A stretch of DNA of 64,000 nt from assembly GCA_944472155.2 (NCBI GenBank), contig OX235274.1, positions 37,384,052 through 37,448,051 of the forward strand, given 5' to 3'. The position numbers and the translations under genes are program-made. Shown here piece after piece: positions 9,330 to 20,293 of the stretch (position 1 is its first letter; each line of letters begins with the position of its first letter). Origin of the DNA: Trichobilharzia szidati. Taxonomy: Eukaryota > Platyhelminthes > Trematoda > Strigeidida > Schistosomatidae. The notes under the pieces were generated by a model, which was not told the origin of the DNA, made no database searches, and saw only the letters and a program-made list of their open reading frames with translations.

Positions 9330-10500
9330 AGTTCGAGTTGCCACGTTCCAAATAGCACACAAAGGTAGACAGGAAAATGAGAGAAGAGAATCAATAGAAT
9401 TTAGATAAGTATAAGAGTGAAACAGAATGAGTAATGGTAGAAAGGAATATGAAGGTTAAAGAGACTGAATACATCTGCGTAAGCCAGTGACAACGATTTT
9501 GAGCCATGTCACCTATTGTCTCCAGCCATTGATTCTTAGAGTCCCGAGGGCGCCAACCCGGAAGTCTGCATCTCCCTACCTGACTCAGTTTAACTGTCAA
9601 GCATTTCATGGATTGATGCCATGTTTTTGTTTGGCCACCACTTACTCTTTTCCAACCTGCACCTATATCAGCTAGTAATGCCCGCCGGGAGAGGCGATGG
9701 TTAGGCATGCGCAGCACGTGACCTAACCATCTCAATGTATGTAACTTTATAGCCTCTTCGATTGATTTTCCCACTTTGCCCAACACTCTACGCTTAACGT
9801 CAATATTACTTACCTTATTATACCACCTAACGCGAGAAAGAGATCGTAAACATCTGTGGTCAAAAACAGACAATCTCTTCATGTCTTCCGCTTTCAATGG
9901 CCACGTCTCACCGCCATAGAGAAGGATGGAGCGAACTGCTGAGCAGTATACAAGTCCCTTGGTTGACAGCCGGATGTCACGCCTACGCCAGAGACGGTGT
10001 AAGTTAGCGAAAGCGGCCCGAGCTTTCTGGATCCGTGCTGTGATTTCGTCACCAATCAATCCGTTGGTGCTGATACAACTTCCCAAATAGGTGAAGTGGT
10101 CAACATGTTCTATCACTTCACTCCCTATCACTAAGCTAGGAGTTGACGTAGTCCAGTCCTGTAGCAGCATCATACATTTCACAGGGGCGAATCGCATGCC
10201 AAACATACAAAGATTGCTGCTCAAGGTGTTCAGAAGACTCTGCATTTCTTCAGCGTCCTCCCCTAACAGGACTATGTCGTCTGCGTATTCTAAGTCTATA
10301 AGACTATACCCTGGTAACAAGTCGATTCCTAAGTCGTTAAGTTCAGTTAAGGATACTTCCATTAGCATATCTATGATGAAGTTAAACAGAAAAGGGGAAA
10401 GTGGACATCCTTGACGGAGTGGGGTCCACCATATTAAGGTGAAGTGAATTCTCAGCAAAGGTACTGGTGAGGGCTGTCCTATATCACAAGTTGGCAAGGT
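9330..10500 (-). pseudogene. LINE-2: non-LTR retrotransposon, 5'-truncated, long open frame
   Basis: The frame at 10497-9391 (368 codons from the first Met) starts just before reverse-transcriptase motif B: RQGCPLSPFLFNF at residues 28-40, then YADDIVLL at 71-78 (catalytic YADD). Thumb/connection blocks follow (YLGSCISTNGLIGDEI, ILLYGGETWPL, LSRVRWYNKVSN, LRWLGHVLRMPNHRLSRRAL), the usual C-terminal half of RTE-like LINE proteins. Motifs 1, 2 and A and any endonuclease are missing, so it is 5'-truncated and not autonomous. The intact frame suggests recent insertion. It lies in intron 2 of the HINFP-like gene in the same direction. The clade is probably RTE; not certain. Confidence 0.85.
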
Positions 10501-10803
10501 TAGAATTCATGGATTACTGGATTCCAGCCCAGGTGACTGAATGGCCGACGAGTTTCGTCCCGTAACCTGAAGGACCTAAGGATGTTAGAAAATCGTTATT
10601 CAAAACTTAGTCTTTTTTAATTGTTCCTCTGTTTTTATACCACTACTTATCACACAGTACAGTAAGGCGCAGTGCAAAGCCTCAAATCGATGTGTCGACT
10701 TTCATAATGCTACGATAGAACAAAATAACAATATAAAGTAGGTCTCAGTAATCATACAAAGAATGATAAACAATGTCTATCCTCCGCATAAAAGTAAACT
10801 TAC

Positions 10804-11109
10804 CTCTGAATGCTTTGATACATGATCAATAAATACGGAAACATCGTTGGTTTTAAAATCACAGTACTCCCAACCACACTCAAATTTAGTTGGGAGTTCA
10901 GGTATTGAATTACACGACTTTGAATCACACATACAAGATGGCCAATCATTAATTGACAAGGAATGCTTTCCAACTACTTTCAGATGATTGACCCAAGAAT
11001 GAAAATACGAGTGCCTTTCAATCTCATCCGGATCAGATACATTTATAGGAGAATCACATATTCCACAGGTGGGATGGGACATACGCTGTGACACTTGTTC
11101 GCATAATGA
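10804..11109 (-). CDS. HINFP: HINFP-like zinc-finger protein, exon 2
   Basis: A 306-bp (102-codon) exon on the minus strand, phase 0 at both ends. The acceptor is TTTCCTTTATAG above 11109 and the donor is GTAAGTTTA below 10804. It encodes SLCEQVSQRMSHPTCGICD, then PDEIERHSYFHSWVNHLK, a spacer, then SIPELPTKFECGWEYCDFKT and VFIDHVSKHSE. There is one C-x2-C...H-x3-H finger and one C-x4-C...H-x3-H finger. The ERHSYFHSWVNHLK segment parallels the RHVYFHCYHTKLK segment of vertebrate HINFP, and the IP.LP..F.C.WE.C run parallels the segment that follows. The first histidine-side residues of the finger begun in exon 1 have no partner here, so the joint looks like a finger-to-linker boundary. Confidence 0.9.
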
Positions 11110-12289
11110 CTATAAAGGAAATATAAAATATATATATAATATCACATATCTCATCTAAATTTTCGGAGATTTTGAAAAATCTACAAGTAGGAAAAGCTAG
11201 TGGCGATTGTTTAGGGTAGTGTAAAGGTGAAGCATATTAACATCCCTTAAGACTTTCGCAATCGACGTAGTGACTAAAACCAAAAAGTTGATATAAGAGA
11301 TTGTGAAAAAAAATAGTGAATTAGGTTATAATTAGTATAAGAATAACAATTAAGAATGAATTCATTTGTTCTACTATTGACCATTCTATTATTTTACAGC
11401 ATCTACTGAGAGCCGATGACTGTAAAATTGCTCACAGTGGCGAAGATGAATTTACTCTGTGATTTGCCATATCTAAAAAAACCTATAGTTTTTCTATGTT
11501 ACTGTTCTTTCTCTCCTTCACATTTCTGCTTATTATTGTTCTTTCCAATCTCTTTTGTCTTCCTTTGTGTGCTTCATGATATGGTAACTCGAACTGGTGC
11601 ACTTGTGTGCAGAGTTCTATGTTGAAATCAGTCACTCAGTCAGTCAATATCCAGTAACTTAAACTTACAATCTGGTATTTAAAAGACCCTTATCCAAAAC
11701 GAAACAATCGTGCCTCTTGCACAATTCCAGATATGTCTCATTTCCTGAAGGACTTGATTTTTAACCAGTTGGTCTCAGGTCCAAACATCTGTTTACAGGC
11801 TTCAGATTAGGAAACTGAGGTGTTAAAAACTCCCATATGCTGCATAATTTTAACCGAATAAACGAAAATGAGTATTGAATCAGTGAGTTTTTAGGGCAAT
11901 TTGAAAACTTTTAAGTTGTTAGGTCATAAGGGAATTGTAACGTGCATCGATACTAGGGTGCTTCACAACCTACTGAGACACCAGTGACTTGACAATACAT
12001 ATCATTTGGGTCGGGTAGTATCAAATGTGGGCTCTGCAACTAGAATGTAATCGACAATAAGAATAATGGGAGATGTTGAGTCCGCTGATTATGAAAAAGT
12101 TAATATACGCTTTAACTATCCACATTCGAATAAAAGAACACGGGGATATCTATGATTGAAAAGTCATCTAACTAGATGGAAATATGCGTTTAGTTATTTT
12201 GGAAATGCCGTATGTAGACATTATCATCTTTAAAAAATTAGCCTAGGTAATTAACCTACATCCCCGTCAGAGAAATTCTTCGTGAACAT

Positions 12290-12480
12290 AGACAAAGTGG
12301 GTGAAAATGTGGGCAATTTCCCTTTCAAAATGAGGTAAAGTGGACTACTTTTAGAAATAACATGGATAATGTGGGGAAAAGTGGGGTTCAAGGTCAAGGA
12401 CGTGGGCAGGAATAGATAAAAGTGGGTAGGAACATGGTTGAAATGGGTGTTTTGTTGTGGGCTTTACCCACATGCCAACC
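12290..12480. repeat. GTGGG-rich degenerate repeat patch
   Basis: About ten GTGGG/ATGGG words occur in 190 bp of an otherwise AT-rich intron, for example AAGTGGGTGAAAATGTGGG, GTGGGGAAAAGTGGGG, CGTGGGC, AAGTGGGTAGG and TTGTGGGCTTTACCCACA. Spacing is irregular (about 10-25 bp), so it is a decayed minisatellite or a binding-site cluster rather than a clean tandem array. Confidence 0.5.
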
Positions 12481-12659
12481 GATCAAAATTATCAGCTTTT
12501 CTCACGTATTTCCCACTTAACCCGTGTGCATTCTCCGACTGATACTGTAGAAGGGTGACTATGAAAGTAAAAATGGCCAATAACTGCACACAACGAGCTA
12601 TGACGTTTTGCATTCAACATACAGTTTTACAAGAAGTGACAAAACTAACACTATACATT

Positions 12660-12892
12660 TTTTTTATCCTTCACGTTCCCCAGTGGAACATAGGGCTTCA
12701 AGCTTGTGGCTTGAAGATTCTGTAGCAGAGTTTATTTTACAGGATGGGGTTGCTAGCCTCATGCCCAACCTTTCCTCTTCACCAGCATTATTTCTGGCTT
12801 AGCGAGGTAAGGGAGTGCGTCGGCCGGGGATCGAACCCCGGACCATGTGCATGGTTGGCGAGCGTCATAACCGCTATGCCACCGACGCACCA
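12660..12892 (-). mobile_element. SINE-beta, minus-strand copy in HINFP intron 1
   Basis: Reverse complement of the 1210-1448 element. The tRNA-like head is at 12890-12820 (B-box CGGGGTTCGATCCCCGGCCG) and the tail GAAGCCCTATGTTCCACTGG at about 12700-12675. Little divergence from the 1210 and 38645 copies. Confidence 0.85.
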
Positions 12893-13054
12893 ACACTATA
12901 CATATTTATTGTTAAAAACACTAGTTGATAACATCAAGTGTTGATTGATGCCTGTATTAAACCATCTACCTGTATCTTCTTTCAAAAGTAATTACTGAGT
13001 TAGTTTAAACTGATTACGATACTAAGCTAAACAATATCAAGTAGCAAAACCTAC

Positions 13055-13180
13055 TTTGAAGTGTTGTAGCTGGTGACGTTTGAGTGAATTCTTGTCATCA
13101 AAGGAGCTGGAGCAGTCTTTCCATTCACAACAATATGAAAGTTTTGATTTGGAAACCAGAGACTTTCTACCTCTCTGCAT
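13055..13180 (-). CDS. HINFP: HINFP-like zinc-finger protein, exon 1 (start codon)
   Basis: 42 codons from ATG at 13180-13178 to the donor GTAGGTTTTG. It encodes MQRGRKSLVSKSKLSYCCEW then KDCSSSFDDKNSLKRHQLQH and FK, one C-x4-C...H-x3-H finger with the CEWxxC signature of HINFP finger 1. An upstream ATG at 13195-13193 is in another frame and hits a stop after 9 codons, so 13180 is the preferred start. The frame runs into exon 2 in phase 0. The four exons together give 268 codons, about half the length of vertebrate HINFP (about 517 residues). No promoter signal was recognised upstream. Confidence 0.8.
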
Positions 13181-13356
13181 TTTTATGCTGCGCCATTAAT
13201 TAAAAACAAGAACCGAAGTAGGAAAATCCTCATCTAATTTAAATCTAAAAAGTAAAAAAAATAGAATTTACTACTCATGTGTTGCGTCGCTTAATCAGTT
13301 AATTAAGAAGCCATATATCATTCTGTGATCATAGGGGGATCACCCTGGCTGAAGTA

Positions 13357-13361
<5 letters not shown>

Positions 13362-13400
<39 letters not shown>
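13362..13400. repeat. (AT)n microsatellite
   Basis: An uninterrupted AT dinucleotide run of about 38 bp, 180 bp upstream of the HINFP-like start codon. Confidence 0.95.
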
Positions 13401-13403
<3 letters not shown>

Positions 13404-13429
13404 TCTAAATCCGGCAGACCTGCGAAAAC

Positions 13430-13990
13430 TGAGTAGGTCAGGTGGGTTTTAGGACCGGATGGTGTAAAATTTACGGAAGATGTCAAGGTACAAACGGAGT
13501 ACTGCTAATCATCATGAACCGTATAGAAAGAATATACAAACTTTTGGATGATGCAAAGAACCCAGACGTCAACAGTAGGCCCTATGATATCACAACTGTC
13601 GACACTCTTGAAATCCCGAAAGAATCAAGAAAGTGGCGGATAGACTGTCACACCCCTTAGAGTTCAAAAACAAACTATCCAATCTAGAGTTCTGCAGGAG
13701 TATTGTAAAACAGCTGAGCGCTCTAATGGGTTCTAATATACGAATCCCTGTACATCAGATAATAGATTTCATATTCGATCTGACACAGCGTGCTATTTCC
13801 GTGGTATTTCATCAATAGTAAGAGTCCATCCAAAAAATCTGGATTTCTAGTTTCGTCTTATGTAGGCCCTTATTTTTTATTGTACCCTACATGTATCGTG
13901 TACAAATTCTTTCACACCGTAGACAGGATGGATAGCACAACACCCAGAGTTCACTTAATAATAGCCGTGAAAGGCTGAAACCCCGTAGTC
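13430..13990 (+). pseudogene. Unidentified gene-like stretch with a frameshift
   Basis: Two overlapping plus-strand frames read as one protein if joined near 13645, at a CCCC run. The first has NRIERIYKLLDDAKNPDVNS then YDITTVDTLEIPKESRKWRI, the second LEFKNKLSNLEFCRSIVKQL then MGSNIRIPVHQIIDFIFDLT. The composition is unlike the transposon frames nearby, and the helix-like second half resembles HEAT/ARM-type proteins. A distant likeness to the RIX1/PELP1 family is only a guess. Further frames to about 13980 (YVGPYFLLYPTCIVYKFFHT) may belong to it. No splice borders are convincing, so a degraded processed copy or a broken exon are both possible. Confidence 0.35.
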
Positions 13991-14699
13991 AAGAACAGAG
14001 ACCATCTGTTTTATGTGCAGACTTCCCAGTCTTATTATTTTCATGAAGGTAAAGAGAAGTTTAAGCACACAGAAAAGCATGCTGCTAGTCAGCTTTCTCT
14101 AGTTTTAACTTCATCGGGCTCTTCTCAGTCCTAAAGCAACCGATTTCTCCCCCCTCATGGCAACATACGCTGCCAAATAGCCACTTTTTCAACGAACTAA
14201 TAAGTAAATGATCTTAGGGAGGTGCAACATTTTCCCCTTAAATATACCTCGAACCACCCCCCCAAAAAAAAAATTAATTTCGCTACTTTCCCACTTATGT
14301 CACATCTAATAGTTTGCGAAATATCCAATTTTTAGGGGTTTATTCATGCCTTACCAAGAAAAGTGCTATATTAGCCATTAAGTTAGACATAATTTAATCT
14401 TAATCATATACGGCTATACGTTACAACGTATAATTAATTGTTTTCGCTTGTTATAAACAAAGATAGTTAACGGTTGACAACATCTAATGTTACTAGGCTA
14501 TTAAGATATATTCTGGTAGTTTAGTTATAATTTTATATTCTTAATTAAGTGAGTAAAACCTAGTCAACACTTATTAACGCAAAAGACTTGCGAAAATGAA
14601 TCTACCTCCGTTCCGCAATATTTGAATCTGTGGCATAACAGAAACTATAATTTCGAATGGTAGCATTCACTTGTTAAACAGTGCTCTACTTTACATTAA

Positions 14700-15520
14700 A
14701 AATGGGCTGTGCGGATACAGCCAGACATGCGAAGTCTTCATAAAATGATACCATGTTTAAAAGATAGCTTTTACATAGATAAGACTATTCGAGTATGCGA
14801 TATTGCCTTCCAGTTATTCCATCCTGCTTGTTGGTCCTCAAATTTGAAACAATACGTTAGCCTAAAAATGCATATCTTTCTGAACAGAACGCTACTGTCA
14901 CTGAGTTGGGCATTTCACACTACTGTGAAGAGCCGGGTATCCAAAAAACCTGCATTCAGACATACTCCTGGGATTGAATCGTTCTTGAAAGGTGCTACCC
15001 CGGGGTTTTTCACTACAATCCCAACATCTACGCCACCTTGTAGAATTGTCTTAGTTACAAAAGTTGCCACTTGCCCATCAGAATAAACATGCGGCTCTAC
15101 AACCTCGTGGTCTTTCATCTACTCTAACATGTAGGTAGTGGAACGATGATTTGGTAATCTCAAGCTGCTGACCCAATTCCTCCAGAGAATGCTTTTCATC
15201 CGGTGGATCTTCTTTCACTGTTTGTCTCTTGACATATTTTCTTTTTAGGGAGAAGACAGTGTGCCACTAGCCCCAGTAGGTTAGCCGAAGAAGTTAACGC
15301 AGGCACGATCTCCCTGTGTGATTGGTTTACTAATATGGCCCACACTAAGTCCACAGGTATCGCAGATCCAATATCCAATATCCTGATTACGAGCTAGTAT
15401 AAACCAGCGATTTCTTTGAGCTCGCTTCTTGATTGTAAGGTAGAGGTTCCAGATCTTTGGTGAACTTATGCGTGGTAAATCCCGCCACTCGACTGCTTTA
15501 GCTCTGGTAGACTCCAAGAG
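14700..15520 (-). pseudogene. Unidentified coding-like region, broken frames
   Basis: The minus strand shows three coding-like runs in successive frames. They are KIWNLYLTIKKRAQRNRWFI then DIGYWICDTCGLSVGH (15500-15300, with one CxxC), RQTVKEDPPDEKHSLEELGQ then LEITKSSFHYLHVRVDE (15240-15115), and EVVEPHVYSDGQVATFVTKT then ILQGGVDVGIVVKNPGVAPF (15105-14980). I do not recognise the family. The runs are contiguous and directly downstream of the CR1 LINE at 15600-17925, so the LINE may have inserted into this older element or gene remnant. Confidence 0.3.
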
Positions 15521-15599
15521 GAGTGGTGCGAGGATTGGTCAAGATGTGGTTTGTAGTGTGCAGTATGTTAGGACTCAGCTCGTGAATGGAGTTTGACCT

Positions 15600-17925
15600 A
15601 ACTCCCGTTGATCATTCGGTGTAGTCATAGAAGCAGAATAGTAATAATAATAATAGGTTGTAATGTAGATAATATAGGTTGAGATAAGTGAAATAATAAA
15701 GGTGACCAAAGAAAAGATAGAGTAGTCGGTACAGTGGGAGAAGTCAGAATGGGTCGTGGGGATTTAGCTTGTATGCTTATCCATTGACAGTGTGGTTTTA
15801 AATTTTAAGAGGACAAGCCATTGAGACACAAACCTTGTATTTCTGTATGATTCTCCAGCTTCCACTTAAAAGTCTCCACAGATGGCGCTATAATCACGGC
15901 CGCAGGTAAGGCGTTCCAGAGACGGCAAACTCGAAGCGAAAAGAAATGTGAACGCACTCGAGTCTTTGGTCTCTGGTGTGCTATCCTTAGCGGGTTACCT
16001 CGTGGAAGCCTATAATCACTTAATGGTAGGATTCTTTTATTAGGGTGGGCCTGGTCATTTAAGATCTTATAGACAGTGATGAGGTCTCCCCTGTGACTAC
16101 GGTAACTAAGTGTGAAAAGACTTAATCTCTTCAGTCTTTCCTCATATGATTTGTTGCGGAGGCCGATCACCCATTTTGTCGCTCGTCTCTGGACACTTTC
16201 TAGAATGTTAGCATCCCTTTTGAGTAGCGCAGGGGCAATGATATTATGCACCTCAAGGAGTGGCCTCACGTATGTCGTATACAACCTTAAGAATAGTTCG
16301 GGAGTAAGAGCTCCCAGTTGTCTATGCATAAAGTGTAAAGTTGCGTAAGCTTTGGCGACGTCCCTCGTGTAATTTACACAGGTGTCTAGCTTTTCTTTTA
16401 AAATAAGACCTAGGTCGCGTTCTGATGGCACACAACTCAACTTCTGGCCACCAAGGGTGTAATCTACACTCTGTGACCTGCCGGAATGAAGTTGCACTAC
16501 TTTGCACTTCTTTAGGTTGAAAGGCATTCTATTAGCCAGAGCCCAGTCTCCCAGAGTTTGCAGGTCAGCCTGCAATCTGTCTGAGTCTTCCGATGAGTTT
16601 ATTGCTCTCCAAATCTTTACGTCGTCAGCGTAAAGAAGCGCAGAGTAGTTCAGTTGACAGGGCAGGTCGTTGATAAAAATCAAAAACATCAACGGCCCTA
16701 AGATAGAACCCTGAGGAACCCCTGATGCCGAGGTGTGCCAGGATGATCGGATGCGGTTGACTTTGGTGCAGAATTCTCTCTCGCCTAAGTAGTCTTTCAG
16801 CCATGCGAGAAGTGCTCCAGAAACATCCGCCGTGCTTATTTTGTGAAGGAGCAGACTATGGTGAACTGTGTCGAATGCTTTCGCAAAGTCGAGAAAGATC
16901 ACATGGACTGGTACCTTTGCATCCCAGTATAGTGTCCAATCGGTCCAAGCTAGTAGAAGATTCGTCACACGGGATCTTCCCCTCCTGAAACCGTGCTGCG
17001 CTTCATGGAGTAGGTTAGTCCCGTCGAAGTATTTTCTCAAGTGGTCGTCAATGAGACTTTCCAATATCTTCGATATCACTGGAAGTAGCGCAACTGGTCT
17101 GTAACTGGTCGCGTTCTGCCGGTCACCACCCTTGAAGATAGGGGATAGGATGGCTCGTTTCCATTCACACGGAAGCTTCCCTACATCAAAGGAGTGTTGA
17201 AACAGATCACTTAGGGGTTGGCAGAGACTTTCTGAACACTGCTTCAGGACGGATGGTCTTATGTCATCGCATCCTGCAGACTTTCCCGAAGCCAGCTTTC
17301 CCAATTTTACGAGTACCATAGCCGGGGTAATTTGATTGCAAGCTCCCTGGCTGGTCGGTTTTCTTTCAGACATAAACCTGTATAGGCTTTTGGGGTTCAC
17401 GAGAATCTTATTGGTGAGGTTTCTCTGAAATGTCCTTCTATCACTCCGGACTCGTATGTAACATCGATTCCTGAATTCAAGGTACACTTCATGTTCGGGT
17501 TGACTCTTCGATACTCGCCAAGCGAACCAGGCTTTTCGCTTCGCCTGTAGAAGGCGTTGTGTCCTCCTTTTTAGCCATGAACGTTGCTTTCTAGCTTTTG
17601 GTGTGACTAAAGGAACAGTGTCTGAGACCGCCTGGTGAATGATCTCCTTTACCACTCCCCAGTGTTCTTCTACTGTAAGCTCTGTCCAATTTTTTGGCCA
17701 ATTTGCTTCAGACAAAAGTCTTCGCATTTTGGTGTAATTAGTTTTGTTATAACATAGATAGGGCTGTGTATTGTCCTACTGTAAACGCTTGAGGAGGACT
17801 ATGTCGAATGTTATGACCGCGTGGTCACTACTACCTATGGGAGTCGTGATCTGAACGTTTTCCACTAGTAGCTGGTCACTAGTGAGCACATAATGCAGTG
17901 TAGAAGACTTCCGATCTTAGCAGAT
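15600..17925 (-). mobile_element. CR1-clade LINE, 5'-truncated, reverse transcriptase ORF intact
   Basis: The ORF at 17727-15805 encodes 640 residues with all reverse-transcriptase motifs: YRPVALLPVISKILE at 209-223, FLDFAKAFDTVHH at 278-290 (motif A), GVPQGSILGPLMF at 336-348 (motif B) and YADDVKIW at 366-373 (motif C). The C-terminal block ESVQRRATKWVIGL...LFTLSYRSHRGDLITVYKIL typical of CR1 follows. Upstream (17925-17830) lies the last part of an AP-endonuclease domain (STLHYVL, then GSSDHAVITFDIVL), separated by a stop, and the element breaks off at 17925 in a TAATAATAATTTAT junction. The 3' UTR runs to about 15600. The schistosome SR1/Perere group is the likely relative. Preserved frame suggests young age. 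Confidence 0.9.
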
Positions 17926-18702
17926 GATAATAATAATTTATATTTCGTATTAATATGCAATCAATCAGTAACATATCAATTTACAAGTCTCGTACTCTGC
18001 TTGCCCTATCTTCGGGAGCTGTATGCTTTATCATCAATGCTATTCAAAATTGATGTAATTAAATGAAAGCTAGTCTTATCGAAGACGGGACTACTTTTGG
18101 TACACTTGGTACGAAGTTAACTGCTCATAAAAACACATAAAATGTTCATCTACAGATAAACAGTTTTTGATGACATCGTAAAATCTGAATTTTAATCATA
18201 TACATGTGTAACGCAAAGTTAACACGAAATAGAGACTCTGAAACAGACCAATAAACTGTAATTCTATATTTCGACATTCTGACATATGAGCCATCATCCA
18301 GCCACAAAAGCCTCGGATAGATACTTTCACCTCGCGGGCAGCTTCGTCTGCACTAACATTTTCCTCATATGCGTATACCTATCAGAGTTCTACTAAATCT
18401 TGTTAATCTACCAAAATAATGATAATGTGGGGTCATTCGTGGATAAACCACTGTACTTTGCACATCGATAGAATACCATAGACATTTAACATGGCTTTTT
18501 AGACTGAAGACAGCGTGATAACGGATATACTACCCCCTTCAAGTTAATTATAATAGTCAATTCTTTCCGTGTGACCTCTCAGTGTTTGTTTCTCAAGTAT
18601 GCCGTTGTAAGTAGCTCAGAAGTCTGAACCTGGGACAAACCAGTTTCCTAGATTCACAATGCTCCCGGTAGCAACGTCATTATAAAAACCCGTTGGCCCC
18701 TT
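17926..18702. other. No gene seen
   Basis: AT-rich stretch with only short frames. No repeat shared with the rest of the window was recognised. Confidence 0.5.
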
Positions 18703-18930
18703 TTAAACCCTTGGAACTAGTCTGTTGTGACATACCCGTTTTTTGTAGGCACATGAGTCTTTGAACAACTTGGTAGCTTTCTCATTTTTACTCAGTCGTA
18801 AATTGCCCAGGTCATTGTCGTAATTAAGCCGTTCGCTGTAAGTATTCAGTTTCATAATTGTATATTTTCGTCCCTGCCATTGACAAGGAAGGATAGGCGT
18901 ACTTCCGTTATGGATGTTTCCGAAGTTCAA
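18703..18930 (-). other. Unidentified ORF
   Basis: 75 codons on the minus strand: GNIHNGSTPILPCQWQGRKY, MKLNTYSERLNYDNDLGNLR, then FKDSCAYKKRVCHNRLVP. The run is more protein-like than chance frames nearby and shares the strand of 14700-15520. The intervening CR1 LINE could have split a single older element. No domain is recognised. Confidence 0.25.
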
Positions 18931-19479
18931 CCTAGTAGTGCCTTCTTCTCATACACGTATTTGCCATCCCATATCTTTCTTCTGTGATTTTGTAGGCTTA
19001 TGGTTTGTTGCACCCGACAAGCAACTTTAGTTGGCTTCGTTGAAGCGTAAAATCTTTACATCATGCCATTGAGATTAGTTGACAATCGGCCTGGGGTTAG
19101 GTATTACGACTCCATCAAGTTTCAGGGTATTTACATTTCTTACGAGTGCAGTCACTTGAGCTGAAGAGGATTCTTTGCAAAATGACACTTATTTGTAGGA
19201 GAGTATATTGGTATCAAAGACTATCAGACCTTTATTAAGAAGCCCTCTTGGTAGTTCAACGTTAGCATAACATCAAATAAATTTTCCAGCGACACATATG
19301 CATCTACAAAGTGATCTAGGCTTTCATGGTGCAACAGGCAGCAAATTAAAATTTATTGTGTGAATTGTATGAGCCTGAAAAGCAATATCGCATGATACGT
19401 ATCCTTCCTCAACAGTCAGTGCAACCGCTGTAAATTGCTAGCACTATTCACATTGTTCGTTTCACAGCGGAGTTTCATA

Positions 19480-19612
19480 TATCCGACCCGATATCTATGG
19501 TCGGCCTGAATTTGGGCTACCGATATCCATGCTGAAAATTCCGCACTTGTACTGAAAATACGGTGTGGAATCAAGCTGTAAATCAAAATCAAAATAAAAA
19601 TAAATAAATCCT
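19480..19612 (+). repeat. Repeat R1 (3'-tail-like element)
   Basis: The segment CCGATATCCATGCTGAAAAT, CGCACTTGTACTGAAAATAC, GGTGTGGAATCAAGCTGTAA followed by an AAATAAAAT-rich run recurs at 37480-37560 (plus) and 31430-31545 (minus). The A/T tail at the same end each time suggests the 3' end of a retroposon whose body is not visible. Confidence 0.6.
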
Positions 19613-20059
19613 CAATACAAGTAAGTAAAACACAACCACTTCTGTTTCATAGTATCGTTCCACTTGTAAACAGGACATCAATGAAGTGAGCTTCATTACT
19701 ATGAATTATGAATCCTTCTGGACTTACAGTACTTTGTGGTTTTCTGAATTCCAAGTTCCAATTCCTCTGCACACTTATCTCTCAGTTTCAGGAGTGAGAT
19801 GTGAAATGTTGATAATCCCAGGCTGGACTTATCCGGCATGTTGGTTGAAATTTCGGTCGGCAAATTTGTTTTGTCAATAATTTTTAATAAAATTTTGTTA
19901 CATGTTTTCTGGATTGATAGGAATTCTCATTTCCTGGCTAGTTATGTTGGTGTCCGCGTCATTTAATCTGACTGCGACACACTTAGCATATTGGTTGTAA
20001 TGATTAGTGTTTCATGCTGAATGCGTCAAAACCTCTCTACAATGAAGAAGATGGGGTAG

Positions 20060-20293
20060 TTGGGGGGTAATGTCATCTACACAAATAGTTTATTTCTTGT
20101 AGAAGCTGCAGCTTTCGACATAGTGTCATTCAATGAAGATTACGTCAAAATGTGGCTATTTTCGTGTGAAGAACAGTACTATTTTACAAAAGAATGCTAT
20201 CAGTACATGGGAATCACCTATAAATGCCAACAGAACGTAAAACCAATGTGTAAACGAACGGCTACGGAACTGCAATCCAACATAACCGACTAA
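20060..20293 (+). other. Unidentified ORF, coding-like
   Basis: 77 codons: NSLFLVEAAAFDIVSFNEDY, VKMWLFSCEEQYYFTKECYQ, YMGITYKCQQNVKPMCK. The F..DYVKMWLFSCEEQY stretch loosely resembles the start of retroelement Gag proteins (a DPxxWFxxxExxF pattern), but no nucleic-acid-binding knuckle or protease follows. The assignment is a guess. Confidence 0.25.

Larger units (their letters stand above)
11110..13054 (-). other. Intron 1 of the HINFP-like gene
   Basis: The donor is GTAGGTTTTG at 13054 and the acceptor TTTATAG ends at 11110. It holds a SINE-beta (12660-12890) and a GTGGG-rich patch (12290-12480). The rest has only short frames and no other recognised repeat. Confidence 0.75.

Noticed and set aside
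10508..10585. Further hammerhead (minus strand GGGAC, GAAAC, TCGTC)
   Set aside because: Stem II and GAAAC are suggestive but no CUGANGA-like heptamer lies before stem II.
14915..15118. Single 67-codon minus ORF as a complete small gene
   Set aside because: It continues coding-like runs in other frames upstream, so it is reported as part of a broken region instead.
16112..17104. Plus-strand ORFs of 60-80 codons
   Set aside because: Antisense shadows of the CR1 reverse transcriptase.
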